Counted from the stretch's first letter, positions 8,044-17,411 are shown. The stretch is 64,000 nt of DNA from a bacterium (GCA_017941035.1 JAGAXG010000003.1:1-64000), one strand, 5' to 3'. The notes: generated by a model from the letters alone, not told the origin. A program made the numbers and translations.

Positions 8044-9070
8044 ATTCGCTTAAAGGAATAAAATTAAATTTTTCATATTTTTCAAAAACTTGTTTTCGTT
8101 CATTAAACGTCTCTTGAGATACATTTTCCCATTTTTTATCCGAATATGACAAAAACCATGGATTTTTAGGGTTTTCGTAACCGTCATATTTAAAACTTAC
8201 TTGAGGGAATAATTCTTTTGAATTTTCAATCAATGCGTAAACTCTCATTCCGTTTTCATTAGCTCCTGATGAATATTCATTACAAATAAAACTATTGTCA
8301 CAAATGTAAAATCTGTTTCTGCTTCCACCGCTAATAACGTGTGTAGGTTTTCTATTGACCATTGTATATATATCATAAATTACACCTTTCCAATCCCCTT
8401 GTGCAATTTCGCCAATCAAAAGTTCCTCAATTCCGTCTGCATTTGTATCATAATATGCGTATCCTATTTTATTTTGAGAAATAATATTATACATATAACT
8501 CATATTTTCTTTTTCGAGTTTTGCAGAATCCCATTTCTCTATTATTGCGGTTTTATGTTTTTTTAAAATATCATTATATAAATCTTTACCTTTCATACCT
8601 TGATTTTTAAAATAAATTGAGCCTTTAATACCTTCAATATTTATTTTTTCACCTAAATTATAAAGAAGTTTAAAAGTTTCAGGGGGTTTTTCACTTTTTG
8701 TATAGTCATATTGAACATCAGTCGGATATTTTAATATGATATCATATAAATTCCCTTTTTTATCTATAAGTTCCCCAATTTTCTTACTCCCTGGGAGAAT
8801 AGCATGGTCTGCTGGATTTTTGTACGCTTTGATCCCAAATGCGAATCCGCCAAATCCTGCCTTTTTGGATTCTTTATGATATATAGAAATTTTGTTTTTC
8901 TCTTTTTTTACATCATAAGTATTTTTTAATTCTTTAGGTATTGCGATAGAAAAGAGCTTATTTTTTATAATATTACTTCCCACTAAATTGTTTCCCGTAT
9001 CAACATTTGCTGAAGCAGAAATGTAGAGAAAAAAATTCAAAAATATTATATAAATTAATACTTTTCGCAT
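8033..9070 (-). CDS. secreted hypothetical protein with Asp-rich calcium-loop-like motif
   Basis: The 345-residue product starts with a clear signal peptide (basic MRKV, hydrophobic core to about residue 20, ASA-N cleavage region). The mature part is lysine-rich with no family I can name. One segment, YYDTNADGIEELLIGE, looks like a DxNxDGxxE calcium loop followed by a strand, as in FG-GAP/VCBS-type repeats. It is probably periplasmic. It is translationally coupled to the downstream GtrA gene by an 11-base overlap, suggesting envelope-related work, but the function is unknown. Confidence 0.6.
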   Translation of the reverse strand: MRKVLIYIIFLNFFLYISASANVDTGNNLVGSNIIKNKLFSIAIPKELKNTYDVKKEKNKISIYHKESKKAGFGGFAFGIKAYKNPADHAILPGSKKIGELIDKKGNLYDIILKYPTDVQYDYTKSEKPPETFKLLYNLGEKINIEGIKGSIYFKNQGMKGKDLYNDILKKHKTAIIEKWDSAKLEKENMSYMYNIISQNKIGYAYYDTNADGIEELLIGEIAQGDWKGVIYDIYTMVNRKPTHVISGGSRNRFYICDNSFICNEYSSGANENGMRVYALIENSKELFPQVSFKYDGYENPKNPWFLSYSDKKWENVSQETFNERKQVFEKYEKFNFIPLSEFEY

Positions 9071-9110
9071 ATATAAATTCCTATATTATTTAGTAATAAT
9101 TTAAACAAAT

Positions 9111-9788
9111 CTACTCAATATCAAAATTAAAATAAGTATCAGGATAAGGTTCATTTTCTAAAGTAAAATGCCACCATTCTGAATCTATTCCTTTAAAACC
9201 TGCTTTAATCATCGCATCATGAAGGATTTGTCTATTTCTTTTTTGTTCCTTTGTTAATTTTTTATAATCAGGATGAGAAATTTGGCTGAATAAATCAAAA
9301 GTTCCACCCATATCAACAAAAGAACCATCTTTTTTAATTATTGTCAAATCAACAGTAGAACCTCTTGTGTGCCCTGATTTTTCTGCAATATATTGCCCCT
9401 TTAGTAATTCAGATTTTTTTAAATCAGGATAAAATGATTTATCTCCAGGGTCTTTTGGATTATTAATCCATTCAACAAAGTTATCAACTGCTTTTTGTGG
9501 TCTGTATGTATCCCAAATTAATAATCTATATCCTTGCTGTCTAAGATCATCTGCTGCAATAGAAAGAGCTTGTAAAGCTTCTTTTGTCATATATGCAATA
9601 GGTGCTTTGTAACCGTTTATTTTGTTTCCGGTAAAATTATTTGATGAATAATATCTTATATCGTATGAAACATCATCAATTACTGTATATACCGGTGCAA
9701 AATCACTTTTATCATAAGAAATTTGTGTACTGTAAGAATAACAAGTTGTACAAAAAATTGTAAGAATGATTAAAAATATTTTTTTCAT
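9111..9788 (-). CDS. D-alanyl-D-alanine dipeptidase (VanX/DdpX family), exported
   Basis: The protein has a signal peptide (about 1-20) followed by a peptidase M15D domain. The zinc ligands and catalytic residues are visible: SGHTRGSTVD gives His140 and Asp147, SEWWHF gives Glu204 and His207, and Arg96 lies in DTYRPQ. Length 225 is usual. The enzyme hydrolyses D-Ala-D-Ala. With an export signal and no vanH/vanA neighbours, a role in peptidoglycan dipeptide salvage, like DdpX or PcgL, is more likely than glycopeptide resistance. A purine-rich ribosome binding site precedes the ATG. Confidence 0.9.
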   Translation of the reverse strand: MKKIFLIILTIFCTTCYSYSTQISYDKSDFAPVYTVIDDVSYDIRYYSSNNFTGNKINGYKAPIAYMTKEALQALSIAADDLRQQGYRLLIWDTYRPQKAVDNFVEWINNPKDPGDKSFYPDLKKSELLKGQYIAEKSGHTRGSTVDLTIIKKDGSFVDMGGTFDLFSQISHPDYKKLTKEQKRNRQILHDAMIKAGFKGIDSEWWHFTLENEPYPDTYFNFDIE

Positions 9789-9871
9789 AAAGTCTCCTTC
9801 TTTTCAATTTAACTTCAAGCAATGGCATAAAGTCAAGTCTTATATAATTTTTAATTATATTCATATAAATA

Positions 9872-9897
9872 AAAGAGGTTAAATAATAAACCTCTTT
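9872..9897 (-). terminator. rho-independent terminator after rnpB
   Basis: AAAGAGGTT and AACCTCTTT form a 9-bp stem. On the minus strand the stem is followed by a T-rich tail, just beyond the RNase P RNA 3' end; A-rich bases on the other side would let it work in both directions. Confidence 0.65.
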
Positions 9898-9907
9898 AAA
9901 AAAATAA

Positions 9908-10258
9908 AGCAGTCCGTAAGCCGTGTTCTGTTTTAGATAATCATCTGTCTGGTCTTGAGATTACTCTCAAGCTCTAGCGATTTTTTCTCAAAGTGGGCGA
10001 ACAACCTTTATAACCTTTGAACTCAATCTTGCATCCGACCTGGGTTTACCTAGCCAAAGCCTTCCGACTTCGCTGGTGAAGCTCTTAACTCACCGTTGCA
10101 CCATCGCCTGTGATTTTGTTAAATCCATCGGCAGTCTACATTTCTGTGGCACTATCCGCCGGCTCACACCGCCCGGAGTTTCTCCGGAGGCCTGTTCTGG
10201 GATGCACGGACTTTCCTCATTTGAAATTACTTTCAAACGCGATTATCCGACTACTTTA
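9908..10258 (-). ncRNA. rnpB: RNase P RNA, bacterial type A
   Basis: Read on the minus strand, the region carries the hallmark conserved blocks of RNase P RNA: GAGGAAAGTCCGTGC near the 5' end, ACAGAAA, the GGTAAACCC region, and ACAGAACACGGCTTACGG near the 3' end, which pairs back to the 5' part (P4). The ribozyme matures tRNA 5' ends. It starts just after the pilin gene 10267-10941 on the same strand and is followed by a hairpin terminator. Ends are estimated from the conserved helices, so allow about 5-10 bases of error. Confidence 0.95.
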
Positions 10259-10266
10259 TTTAATTT

Positions 10267-10941
10267 TCAATCTTCATCACCTGTTATACTTTTTGTGCCG
10301 TCAACTGCATCTATTGCCCATTGATCGACAATTTCAAGTTGCCCGTCAGAATTGATAATTATTAAAAATCTATCAAAACCTTTTTCTCTGTCTGTGCAAA
10401 CTGTTGTAATACTAGAAAATGATTCTTTTTGCATACAATTTGGTTTGTCATCACCATTAACATCTACAATTATATATAAATTGTTTGAATCAATTCCTGC
10501 TTCACCAGTTGGTATAATCCATTCTATTCCATCTTTAGTTTTGAACTTGTAAGGATTATCATTACTATATGTAGTTTGGAAATTTTCATCTGTGAGAGTT
10601 GGTACAGTTCCTTTTATATCTAATTTATCTGCAAATAGTTTGATAAATTTTACATTAGCATTCCCGTCTTCAGTCCATTTTTCACAGTTCGCATAGCCAT
10701 AGCCATTAGAAAAAGCCCCTATTTCTTCATCTTCACTTGTATTTCTTAAATCCGGATAACAATTATCATCATTAATCATGTCGCTAACTATAGTTTGTAC
10801 AGTATAATACGCGCGTTTTGCCATAAGTGCGTTTTGATCAGGCATGATATTAAATATTATAGGCATTAATATCGCTGTCAATATTCCGATAACTGCTAAA
10901 GCAACTAATAATTCTGTTAGTGTAAATGCTATCTTTTTCAT
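10267..10941 (-). CDS. type IV pilin-like / pseudopilin protein
   Basis: The protein begins MKKIAFTLTELLVALAVIG, a short basic leader followed by the prepilin methylation motif with Phe+1 and Glu+5 and a long hydrophobic helix. The residue before the cleavage site is Ala rather than the usual Gly, as in the other prepilins of this window. The C-terminal part has Cys pairs and an Asp/Asn-rich VDVNGDDKPN motif, typical of Gastranaerophilales prepilins. Prepilin peptidase should process it at the inner membrane. Only 8 bases separate it from rnpB, so the two may share transcription. Confidence 0.85.
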   Translation of the reverse strand: MKKIAFTLTELLVALAVIGILTAILMPIIFNIMPDQNALMAKRAYYTVQTIVSDMINDDNCYPDLRNTSEDEEIGAFSNGYGYANCEKWTEDGNANVKFIKLFADKLDIKGTVPTLTDENFQTTYSNDNPYKFKTKDGIEWIIPTGEAGIDSNNLYIIVDVNGDDKPNCMQKESFSSITTVCTDREKGFDRFLIIINSDGQLEIVDQWAIDAVDGTKSITGDED

Positions 10942-11156
10942 AAATTATTACCTTTCTCTTTATAATTATATCATATCAGCTTGTACTTTTCAATAAAATA
11001 TGCTAGTATTTCTCTTAAAATTAGTAAAATATAAATGTAAAAATTTGTTTACATATTAGCAAAATAATACATTCAGACGATTTGATATAATATCGCATGC
11101 TTTATAATAAACGCGATAGAGTGTAAACACGAACAAAAGCAGAAGGTATAAAAAAT

Positions 11157-11528
11157 ATGGTCGATAACAGGTCAGCCGGATTTTTCGGAATCGGAGGCTC
11201 TTTTAATTTTAAAAGTGGTGATATATCCGGAACTGCGGCTAAGCTATCAGATGATAAAATGGGACAAGGTGGGGAATATTTTTCTCAGAGAAATCAAGAA
11301 GAAGAATATGATGAACCTCAACAAAATAAATATATGGACCAAAGTGCCGTTTTGCGCGCAACATTAAATTCTTTAGCGATGATGAATGTCGCAAATGTTT
11401 TGAATAATAATAAAAGAAAGCCTAATATTTTAAGGGATGAAGAAGAAAAAATATCCGAAGATTTGAAAGAAATGTTGAGAGTTAGAAAAATTCAAAGCGA
11501 AAATAAAGAGCAAAATCACAATCAATAA
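11157..11528 (+). CDS. hypothetical 123-residue protein upstream of map
   Basis: I do not recognise this family. The N-terminal half is glycine- and serine-rich (SAGFFGIGGSF); the middle is acidic and glutamine-rich; the C-terminal 40 residues are charged and probably helical (EEKISEDLKEMLRVRK). No signal peptide or membrane segment is seen, so it is likely cytoplasmic. It starts 16 bases after an AGAAGG ribosome binding site. It lies about 50 bases before methionine aminopeptidase and may be its operon partner. Confidence 0.6.
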   Translation: MVDNRSAGFFGIGGSFNFKSGDISGTAAKLSDDKMGQGGEYFSQRNQEEEYDEPQQNKYMDQSAVLRATLNSLAMMNVANVLNNNKRKPNILRDEEEKISEDLKEMLRVRKIQSENKEQNHNQ

Positions 11529-11582
11529 AAATCGACAATTCTTCTCTTTTGTGTTAAAATCTTGTAGAGAGGGTATGTGGAT

Positions 11583-12329
11583 ATGATTACAAGAAAATCT
11601 CGTGATGAAATAAAAAGAATGATTCATGCCGGTCACATTGTTGCACTTGTTCATGAAAAAATGAAAGAAGTTTTAGAGCCTGGTATATCAACAAAAGAGC
11701 TTGATAATATAGCTATGAAAGTTATAAAAGAAAATCATGCAATTCCAACATTTTTAGGTTATTCAGGTTTTCCGGCAAGTATTTGTACTTCAATAAATGA
11801 GCATGTTGTTCATGGTATTCCTTCAGAAGATGAAATTTTAAAAGAAGGTGATATTATAGCTATTGATGTAGGAGCAACATATGGCGGTATGGTAGGAGAT
11901 AGTGCGTGGTCTTATGAAATAGGTAAAGTATCTGATGATGTTCATAAATTAATGGTTACTACTGAAGAATCTTTGTTTGCCGGAATTGAGCAAATGAAAC
12001 CTGGGAACGTTTTAGATGATATTTCAAAAGCTATTGAAGCTGTCGCAAATCGTGAAGGTTATGGTATTGTCCGTCAGTATGGCGGGCATGGTGTCGGACA
12101 TGTAATGCATGAAGATCCGTTTTTGTACAATTACAGTGTAGGGGATAAAACTTTAATAAAATCCAATATGGCAATTGCAATTGAGCCGATGTTAAATTTA
12201 GGTGGGGATGATGTTGTAGTCGCTTCTGATGGATGGAAGGTTACAACAAAAGACGGTAAACCGTCTGCACATTTTGAACATACTGTCATAGCTACGGATG
12301 ATGGACCGATTATTACTACAAAATTATAA
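11583..12329 (+). CDS. map: methionine aminopeptidase, type I
   Basis: The 248-residue metalloprotease removes N-terminal Met from nascent proteins. The five metal ligands sit in recognisable contexts: AIDVGATYGG and VGDSAWS (two Asp), GGHGVGHVMHE (His), AIEPML (Glu) and FEHTVI (Glu). I chose ATG at 11583, nine bases after AGAGGG, over the GTG at 11577, which leaves only three bases of spacing. A 10-base gap leads to the next gene. Confidence 0.95.
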   Translation: MITRKSRDEIKRMIHAGHIVALVHEKMKEVLEPGISTKELDNIAMKVIKENHAIPTFLGYSGFPASICTSINEHVVHGIPSEDEILKEGDIIAIDVGATYGGMVGDSAWSYEIGKVSDDVHKLMVTTEESLFAGIEQMKPGNVLDDISKAIEAVANREGYGIVRQYGGHGVGHVMHEDPFLYNYSVGDKTLIKSNMAIAIEPMLNLGGDDVVVASDGWKVTTKDGKPSAHFEHTVIATDDGPIITTKL

Positions 12330-12339
12330 AGGATATTAA

Positions 12340-12999
12340 ATGAATTATTATATAGGATTGTCATTAGCCTCCAGTTCAAATATTGATTCAGGGGTTGCGG
12401 TTATTGATGAAAATAATAATATTATTGCACTTGATAAATTATATAAAATAAATGATATAATATATTTCTTTGAAAATTTTTCATCTTTAAATAATTCAAA
12501 GATATGTGTATCTGTTCCTAATGACAAAACTATACTCGAAGGGAAATGGCGTGTATTGGGTAAACAATATCTACCTGTAACAAATAATAAAAACTTCCCA
12601 AATAGAGATAATTGGACGCAAAGGCATTCAACAAGGGGTTCTGAATACTTTAAAGATCTTACAGAACGTGGCATTACAGTTAATCGTTTTGATATTTATA
12701 TCACACGACAAAGCTTGCATTTAAATTCTTGTTATAAGGATCGTTCTCCTGCGGATTGCAAATTTTTACAACAAGCTTTGAAATATGAGTGGGGATTTGA
12801 AAATTTGCCTTCAAATATGATGCCGATGTCTCATATGGAAGCTGTTTTGGGTGCTATTCTAGCAAAAGAGTTTGAAAAAAATCCGCAAAGAATAAGGAGA
12901 TTATATTCTTTTAGAGGTCTTGATGTTATTGATATTAAGAAGTGCTTAAACGTTTCGACTGATGTTTATAAATTTTACTGTGAAGGTGTATTATGCTAG
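12340..12999 (+). CDS. RNase H-fold protein, DUF429-like (uncertain)
   Basis: The N-terminus, YIGLSLASSSNIDSGVAVID, has the strand-turn-strand layout of actin/RNase H-like folds, and the later SHMEAVLGAILA segment resembles the C-terminal acidic helix of DUF429 proteins, a family predicted to be nucleases. The rest of the 219 residues match nothing I know. It lies 10 bases after map and overlaps the following TPR gene by 7 bases. Family placement is a guess from motif spacing. Confidence 0.55.
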   Translation: MNYYIGLSLASSSNIDSGVAVIDENNNIIALDKLYKINDIIYFFENFSSLNNSKICVSVPNDKTILEGKWRVLGKQYLPVTNNKNFPNRDNWTQRHSTRGSEYFKDLTERGITVNRFDIYITRQSLHLNSCYKDRSPADCKFLQQALKYEWGFENLPSNMMPMSHMEAVLGAILAKEFEKNPQRIRRLYSFRGLDVIDIKKCLNVSTDVYKFYCEGVLC

Positions 13000-14189
13000 A
13001 GAAATTGTACAATCCACTTTTATATTATGTTGATAAAGAAGGTAATTCTGTTTTTAGAAATTATTGTCTTTTTGCTAAAGACGGGTGTTTGTATCGTGAG
13101 ACATTGTCTATTGAAAAAGCAGGGATTGGTCTTGAATATAGATTAGAGCAAAATAGAAGACTTAAGATTATATATATTGTTATAAGTTTTATTGTATATT
13201 TTGTATTGATAAGTCATAAGATTAATTTTTTGAATATTATAGAATGTGAGTTTTTGTGGCTTTTTCTTGTTTCTATTGTAAGGATTTTTTCTGCAAAGAA
13301 GTATTCTGATTATTTGATAAAAACTTATGGTCAATATGAACTTGTTGAATTTGAACCGGTATTAACGAGTGAAAAAAAAGCTAATTTTGCACGTGATTTT
13401 AAATTAAAAATAGCTTTGTTTATTATAACAATAGGACTTTTATTTACTCCATCACTTATTTTGCTTGGAATAATTAAACATGATATTAAATCCGTAAATC
13501 CGCATTTTAAATTAGATATTGTATTATCAAAATTATATACGGTATTTTATCCCGAAAGACCTGAACTTTATGATATTAGAGCATATGCAAAATACAGAAT
13601 AGGAGATTTTGAGGGCTCTTTAAAAGATTATAAAACTGTACTTCAATATACAGGTAAAAATTTTAAAAAGGCTGATTTCACAAGGTTGGCAAATTTATTA
13701 TATTTAGAGAAAAAACTTTACGGTTCTCAAGAAGCAATTGATGTATTTAATGAATTTGTAACGAACAAAAAATTATCTGTTCTTCAGCAATCACAAGTAT
13801 TGTGGATGAAATCAATATTTAGTATAAGTAATAATATTTATGAAGTTGTGATTTCGGATTATGATAATTTATTGGCATCTTTGAATAAAAATGATTATAA
13901 AAATGAATTTTATATTTCATCAGATAAAGCTTATATGCTTTATTTAATGGGATATTATGAGCAAGCTTTGAAATTGTACAGTGAACTTATTGATTTCGCA
14001 GAATTGAATGGAAAAAAATACCGTAAAGAACTCCCGAGACTGTATGCAGAAAGAGGTTTTACCAAACGTAAAATGGGAGATTATTTAAGCTCTGATGGAG
14101 ATTTTATTCAGTCAAAAATAGATATGTATGAGATAGGGAAATACGAACCTGTTTTATCTACTCAAGGTTTCATTGAAGATAAGTTTTAA
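12993..14189 (+). CDS. membrane-anchored TPR-repeat protein
   Basis: The 398 residues contain two to three hydrophobic helices in the N-terminal third (about 52-68, 76-95 and 138-160) and a helical-repeat region from about 185 to the end. TPR-like units are suggested by YDIRAYAKYRIGDFEGSLKDY and YMLYLMGYYEQALKLYSEL. Such proteins usually scaffold complexes on the cytoplasmic membrane. It overlaps the upstream RNase H-fold gene by 7 bases and runs 36 bases into the convergent tmk gene. Its specific partner is unknown. Confidence 0.7.
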   Translation: MLEKLYNPLLYYVDKEGNSVFRNYCLFAKDGCLYRETLSIEKAGIGLEYRLEQNRRLKIIYIVISFIVYFVLISHKINFLNIIECEFLWLFLVSIVRIFSAKKYSDYLIKTYGQYELVEFEPVLTSEKKANFARDFKLKIALFIITIGLLFTPSLILLGIIKHDIKSVNPHFKLDIVLSKLYTVFYPERPELYDIRAYAKYRIGDFEGSLKDYKTVLQYTGKNFKKADFTRLANLLYLEKKLYGSQEAIDVFNEFVTNKKLSVLQQSQVLWMKSIFSISNNIYEVVISDYDNLLASLNKNDYKNEFYISSDKAYMLYLMGYYEQALKLYSELIDFAELNGKKYRKELPRLYAERGFTKRKMGDYLSSDGDFIQSKIDMYEIGKYEPVLSTQGFIEDKF

Positions 14190-14771
14190 ATCATTGAATA
14201 CTTCTTCAATTGTCTTGGTCGCATCTAGTATTTTAACTCTTTGTGGATCTTTTTTTGCTATTTCAAGATATCCTTGTCTTACTCTATTGAAAAATTCTTT
14301 GCCGGCACTTTCCATTCTGTCCTTTTGATTTCCAACACGACTCATAGAAGTTTCTATATCTACATCAAAAACAAATGTCAAATCAGGTTTTCTTCCATTT
14401 GTCGCAAGGTTATTTAGCATATTTATCTGTTCAATATTTAATCCTCTTCCATATCCTTGATAAGCAACAGTTGAATCTGTATGCCTGTCACAAAGTACAA
14501 TTTTACCTTTTTTTATAGCAGGATTTACTATAATATCAATGTGTTGTGCTCTATCTGCAAGGAATAAAAATGATTCGCATCTATCAGAAACTTCTCCATC
14601 ATAATTTAAAAGTATTTCTCTAACTTTTTCTCCAAGCCCTTTTGCTCCGGGTTCTCTTGTTACTAATACATCAAATCCTTCTGCTTCAAGATAATTTTTT
14701 AATAAATTAAGCTGAGTTGTTTTACCACAACCATCAGCACCTTCAAATGTTATAAATAAACCTTTTTGCAT
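14154..14771 (-). CDS. tmk: thymidylate kinase
   Basis: The 205-residue P-loop kinase phosphorylates dTMP to dTDP. EGADGCGKTTQ is the Walker A motif, REPGAKGLGEKVRE replaces the usual REPGGT motif, and CDRHTDSTVAYQGYGRG is the DR(Y/H) substrate-binding motif. The length is normal. It lies 23 bases after ldpA on the same strand and overlaps the convergent TPR gene by 36 bases, an unusually long tail-to-tail overlap. Confidence 0.95.
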   Translation of the reverse strand: MQKGLFITFEGADGCGKTTQLNLLKNYLEAEGFDVLVTREPGAKGLGEKVREILLNYDGEVSDRCESFLFLADRAQHIDIIVNPAIKKGKIVLCDRHTDSTVAYQGYGRGLNIEQINMLNNLATNGRKPDLTFVFDVDIETSMSRVGNQKDRMESAGKEFFNRVRQGYLEIAKKDPQRVKILDATKTIEEVFNDLKLIFNETLSR

Positions 14772-14794
14772 AAATCCCCTCTTGTATAATTAAA

Positions 14795-15739
14795 TTATAA
14801 AATTACTGTATCGACAAGCGGTTTGGCAACCTCTAACGCATTTTGTATCACATTATCATTTGTCCAAAAATCAGGACGTTCTATGTATTTTCTTACAATT
14901 TTTCTTGCATATGAACCAATTGCAACGGCATTATAATTTATTTCACAAATATGTGCGAGTTCAGATGTCTTCCCGTTAGTACCTCCTGAAAGTATTAAAT
15001 GCACGGGCAATTTTGCATTTTGAATAATTTCTGCGATTGCAACTGTTTGTAGTGTAGATTTGTAATTGTCATCTCCTCCGCTCATAGGGAAACCATCTGC
15101 TTGAATAATTGTAGAAAAAGGTTTTCTCCCTTCAATCATTTTTTTTAATGTGTTGATTAATGCCTCATCTCCCAACTTAGCTCGTGAAATACATATACTT
15201 AAATCCCCGTCATAAATTTCATTTATATAGTGCCATTTTGAAAAAATTTCATTTTCATCTTGACCTATTACATGAAATTCTATGCAATCTATTCCCCTTT
15301 TTATAATTGGTGGAAGAACTTCATCAAGTTTTTTTTCTTCTGATATATAAGAGATAGCATTTTTGGGACATACTTTTTCACATCTTGCACATCCTATGCA
15401 TTTTGTTTTGTTAATTTTTGCATAATGTATGGCTTTTTGAGGACAAATAGCTTCACAAGAACCACAGTTTATACATTTATCATAATCTATTATTGCTTTA
15501 TTTGAATGAGGGTCATTTTTTATCCCAACACTTACGCATATATAGGAATCTAATGCGTGAGCTTGTTCCAGAACCTCTTTAGCAGAATCTATTATTGCAA
15601 TATTAGCTGATAGATCAAAAAATCTGCATCCTGCAAGTGCATAAAGATAAACAAGTCTTCTAACTTCTTCAATATCTTCGTTTCCTGCTCCGCATATTAA
15701 TTTAAAACAATGTTTTGTTTCTAATAAATCTTTCAACAT
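14795..15739 (-). CDS. ldpA: LdpA-like iron-sulfur protein (cyanobacterial light-dependent period protein family)
   Basis: The 314-residue protein has an N-terminal region (FKLICGAGNEDIEEVRRLV, then ALAGCRFFDLSA) typical of LdpA, two adjacent 4Fe-4S motifs (Cys89/92/95/99 and Cys114/117/120/124) and a C-terminal LdpA_C-like domain. In Synechococcus elongatus LdpA senses redox state and affects circadian period. No kai gene or photosystem gene is visible here, so a general redox role is more likely. The start overlaps the stop of the beta-lactamase-like gene by one base (TAATG), so they are coupled; tmk follows. Confidence 0.85.
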   Translation of the reverse strand: MLKDLLETKHCFKLICGAGNEDIEEVRRLVYLYALAGCRFFDLSANIAIIDSAKEVLEQAHALDSYICVSVGIKNDPHSNKAIIDYDKCINCGSCEAICPQKAIHYAKINKTKCIGCARCEKVCPKNAISYISEEKKLDEVLPPIIKRGIDCIEFHVIGQDENEIFSKWHYINEIYDGDLSICISRAKLGDEALINTLKKMIEGRKPFSTIIQADGFPMSGGDDNYKSTLQTVAIAEIIQNAKLPVHLILSGGTNGKTSELAHICEINYNAVAIGSYARKIVRKYIERPDFWTNDNVIQNALEVAKPLVDTVIL

Positions 15740-16884
15740 TATTTCACCATATAACTATAAATAATTTTAGATGCTTTTACTATAAAATCCTTACCAGCAA
15801 TAGAATTATGAGGGCGTCTTGCGAATATAACAACAATATATTTCTTCCCATTTGGTGTTATAACAATTCCTGCATCTCCAAGCATAGAACCTATATCACC
15901 GGTTTTGTGATAAAATTTAGCTCCTGCCCCAAGTCCTGCTTGTATTAAGCGGTCATTGTGAACATGCCCCATATATTCAAAAATTTTGTTTCTTGAAGTT
16001 TGTGTGAGGAATTTTTCATTACTATCTATGTTGTAAAGCATTGTACCCATTTCTCGTGCAGTTGAAAAATTCGTTCCTTTTAAATCAGGGAGCCAAGTAT
16101 GGACTTCTGTATTTTTTAATCCCCAACTCCTTGCTTGTGCGTTTACATCTGGCATTCCGCCAATTTTTGACATGAGCATATTTGTTGCAGAATTATCTGA
16201 TTCTGTAATCATTCTGTTTGCAAGTTCGTCAATAGTGTATTTTGAATTTTCTGCTTTAAATTGTAAACTTCCTGAGCCTTCTGTTCTGTAATATTCTGTT
16301 AAAGACATAACATCATCCAATGCAACTTGGTTATTTTCAATTGATTTAAATAAATCAATAAGTACCGGAATTTTAATTATACTGGCGGTAGGATATGTTT
16401 GTGAAGCATTTATATCAATATAATTGCCTGTATCATAATCCCAAACATATATAGCAGGTATTACTGTTTTATATTCATCCATAAGCAGTTTTAAACTGTT
16501 TCCCAAAACAGGCATATTAGTATTTTCTTCAGGTTTAATCATTTGAGCTTCTTTCCCTTCTGAAGCATACTCAAATAAATGTGTTCCTAAGAAAATTGAA
16601 TTTGACAAATATGATGGATGTACAAACTCTTTTAAATCTATATTCACATTCTTATAAGGAGTAGGATTTAAAAAAGTTTTTGTTATATTTTTATAATAAA
16701 CAGGTATTGTCGTAATACTTATTAAAATTAAAATTATTGAGGAAATAATTAATTGTAAAAGATTTTTTTTCTTTTTTACTTTTGGTCTCGTTTCGTGGTA
16801 TTGACGTGCATAATATATATCATAAACCTTAGCATACGGAGATGAATATTCATATCCTTGATATTTTCCGGCTAATCTCGGCAT
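15739..16884 (-). CDS. membrane-anchored class A beta-lactamase-like serine hydrolase
   Basis: A basic cytoplasmic N-terminus (about 1-41) precedes one membrane helix (about 42-62) and a periplasmic serine-hydrolase domain. The three active-site elements are present: Ser168-x-x-Lys171, Ser-Asp-Asn at 229-231 and Lys-Thr-Gly at 327-329. I cannot see a clean ExxLN omega-loop motif (Glu166 of class A enzymes), so beta-lactam hydrolysis is uncertain and a peptidoglycan-related activity is equally possible. The long N-terminal extension is unlike secreted class A enzymes. Coupled to ldpA downstream. Confidence 0.8.
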   Translation of the reverse strand: MPRLAGKYQGYEYSSPYAKVYDIYYARQYHETRPKVKKKKNLLQLIISSIILILISITTIPVYYKNITKTFLNPTPYKNVNIDLKEFVHPSYLSNSIFLGTHLFEYASEGKEAQMIKPEENTNMPVLGNSLKLLMDEYKTVIPAIYVWDYDTGNYIDINASQTYPTASIIKIPVLIDLFKSIENNQVALDDVMSLTEYYRTEGSGSLQFKAENSKYTIDELANRMITESDNSATNMLMSKIGGMPDVNAQARSWGLKNTEVHTWLPDLKGTNFSTAREMGTMLYNIDSNEKFLTQTSRNKIFEYMGHVHNDRLIQAGLGAGAKFYHKTGDIGSMLGDAGIVITPNGKKYIVVIFARRPHNSIAGKDFIVKASKIIYSYMVK

Positions 16885-16960
16885 TTAGCTGTCTTCCTCC
16901 CCAATTTATTTACCATTATACTACAATAAATTTGTCTGATCGGCAAATTATGAAGAAGAA

Positions 16961-16981
16961 GTTTACATTTCGAATGTAAAC
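16961..16981. promoter_or_regulatory. palindrome upstream of 17072 gene, possible operator
   Basis: GTTTACATT and AATGTAAAC form a perfect 9-bp inverted repeat around TCG, in the divergent region between the beta-lactamase-like gene and the coiled-coil gene. No T-run follows, so an operator or cruciform fits better than a terminator. Confidence 0.35.
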
Positions 16982-17071
16982 TAATGTTACAAAAAATACG
17001 TTTATTGAAATTTGAGATTTTGTAAAAACTTTATAACAGTGAGAGCAATTTAAAATAAGGAGACGAGAGAT

Positions 17072-17407
17072 ATGTCATTTTTAGCATTAGCAAGCCAAAA
17101 AGCGATGTTAGGCTTACAAAAAAACTTTTTACAATTACAGTTAACCCATGTTCAAAATCAGGTCAATTACTATTCTGCAGAAATGGCTACTATTCAAAAA
17201 CAATATCAAGCTGATGGTAAAGGTTCTGATTATGATACTGACCCTATGTATATTGAGTACGAACAGTTAGATGAAGCATTAGAATCGGAAAAAGATTCTA
17301 TCGAATCGCAATTAACAGTAATTGAAAACGAAATTTCTTCAATGAAGACACTTGTAAATAACAATATTAAAGCTAGTTGTACATTAAACCTTGCTTCAGG
17401 GGGCTAA
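17072..17407 (+). CDS. hypothetical coiled-coil protein, 111 residues
   Basis: I do not recognise the family. The sequence is soluble and helical throughout: FLALASQKAMLGLQKNFLQL at the start, then glutamine-rich and acidic heptad-like stretches (EQLDEALESEKDSIESQL), ending in a small-residue tail. A strong GGAGACGAGAG ribosome binding site precedes the ATG, and the gene is alone between divergent and convergent neighbours, so it probably has its own promoter. A filament or structural role is possible but not shown. Confidence 0.65.
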   Translation: MSFLALASQKAMLGLQKNFLQLQLTHVQNQVNYYSAEMATIQKQYQADGKGSDYDTDPMYIEYEQLDEALESEKDSIESQLTVIENEISSMKTLVNNNIKASCTLNLASGG

Positions 17408-17411
17408 TAAC

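Noticed and set aside
9111-9788. Vancomycin resistance operon
   Set aside because: Only a VanX-type dipeptidase with a signal peptide is present; no vanH, vanA, or vanRS.
10076-10355. Two plus-strand ORFs of about 82 residues
   Set aside because: They are antisense to the RNase P RNA and encode no recognisable domain.
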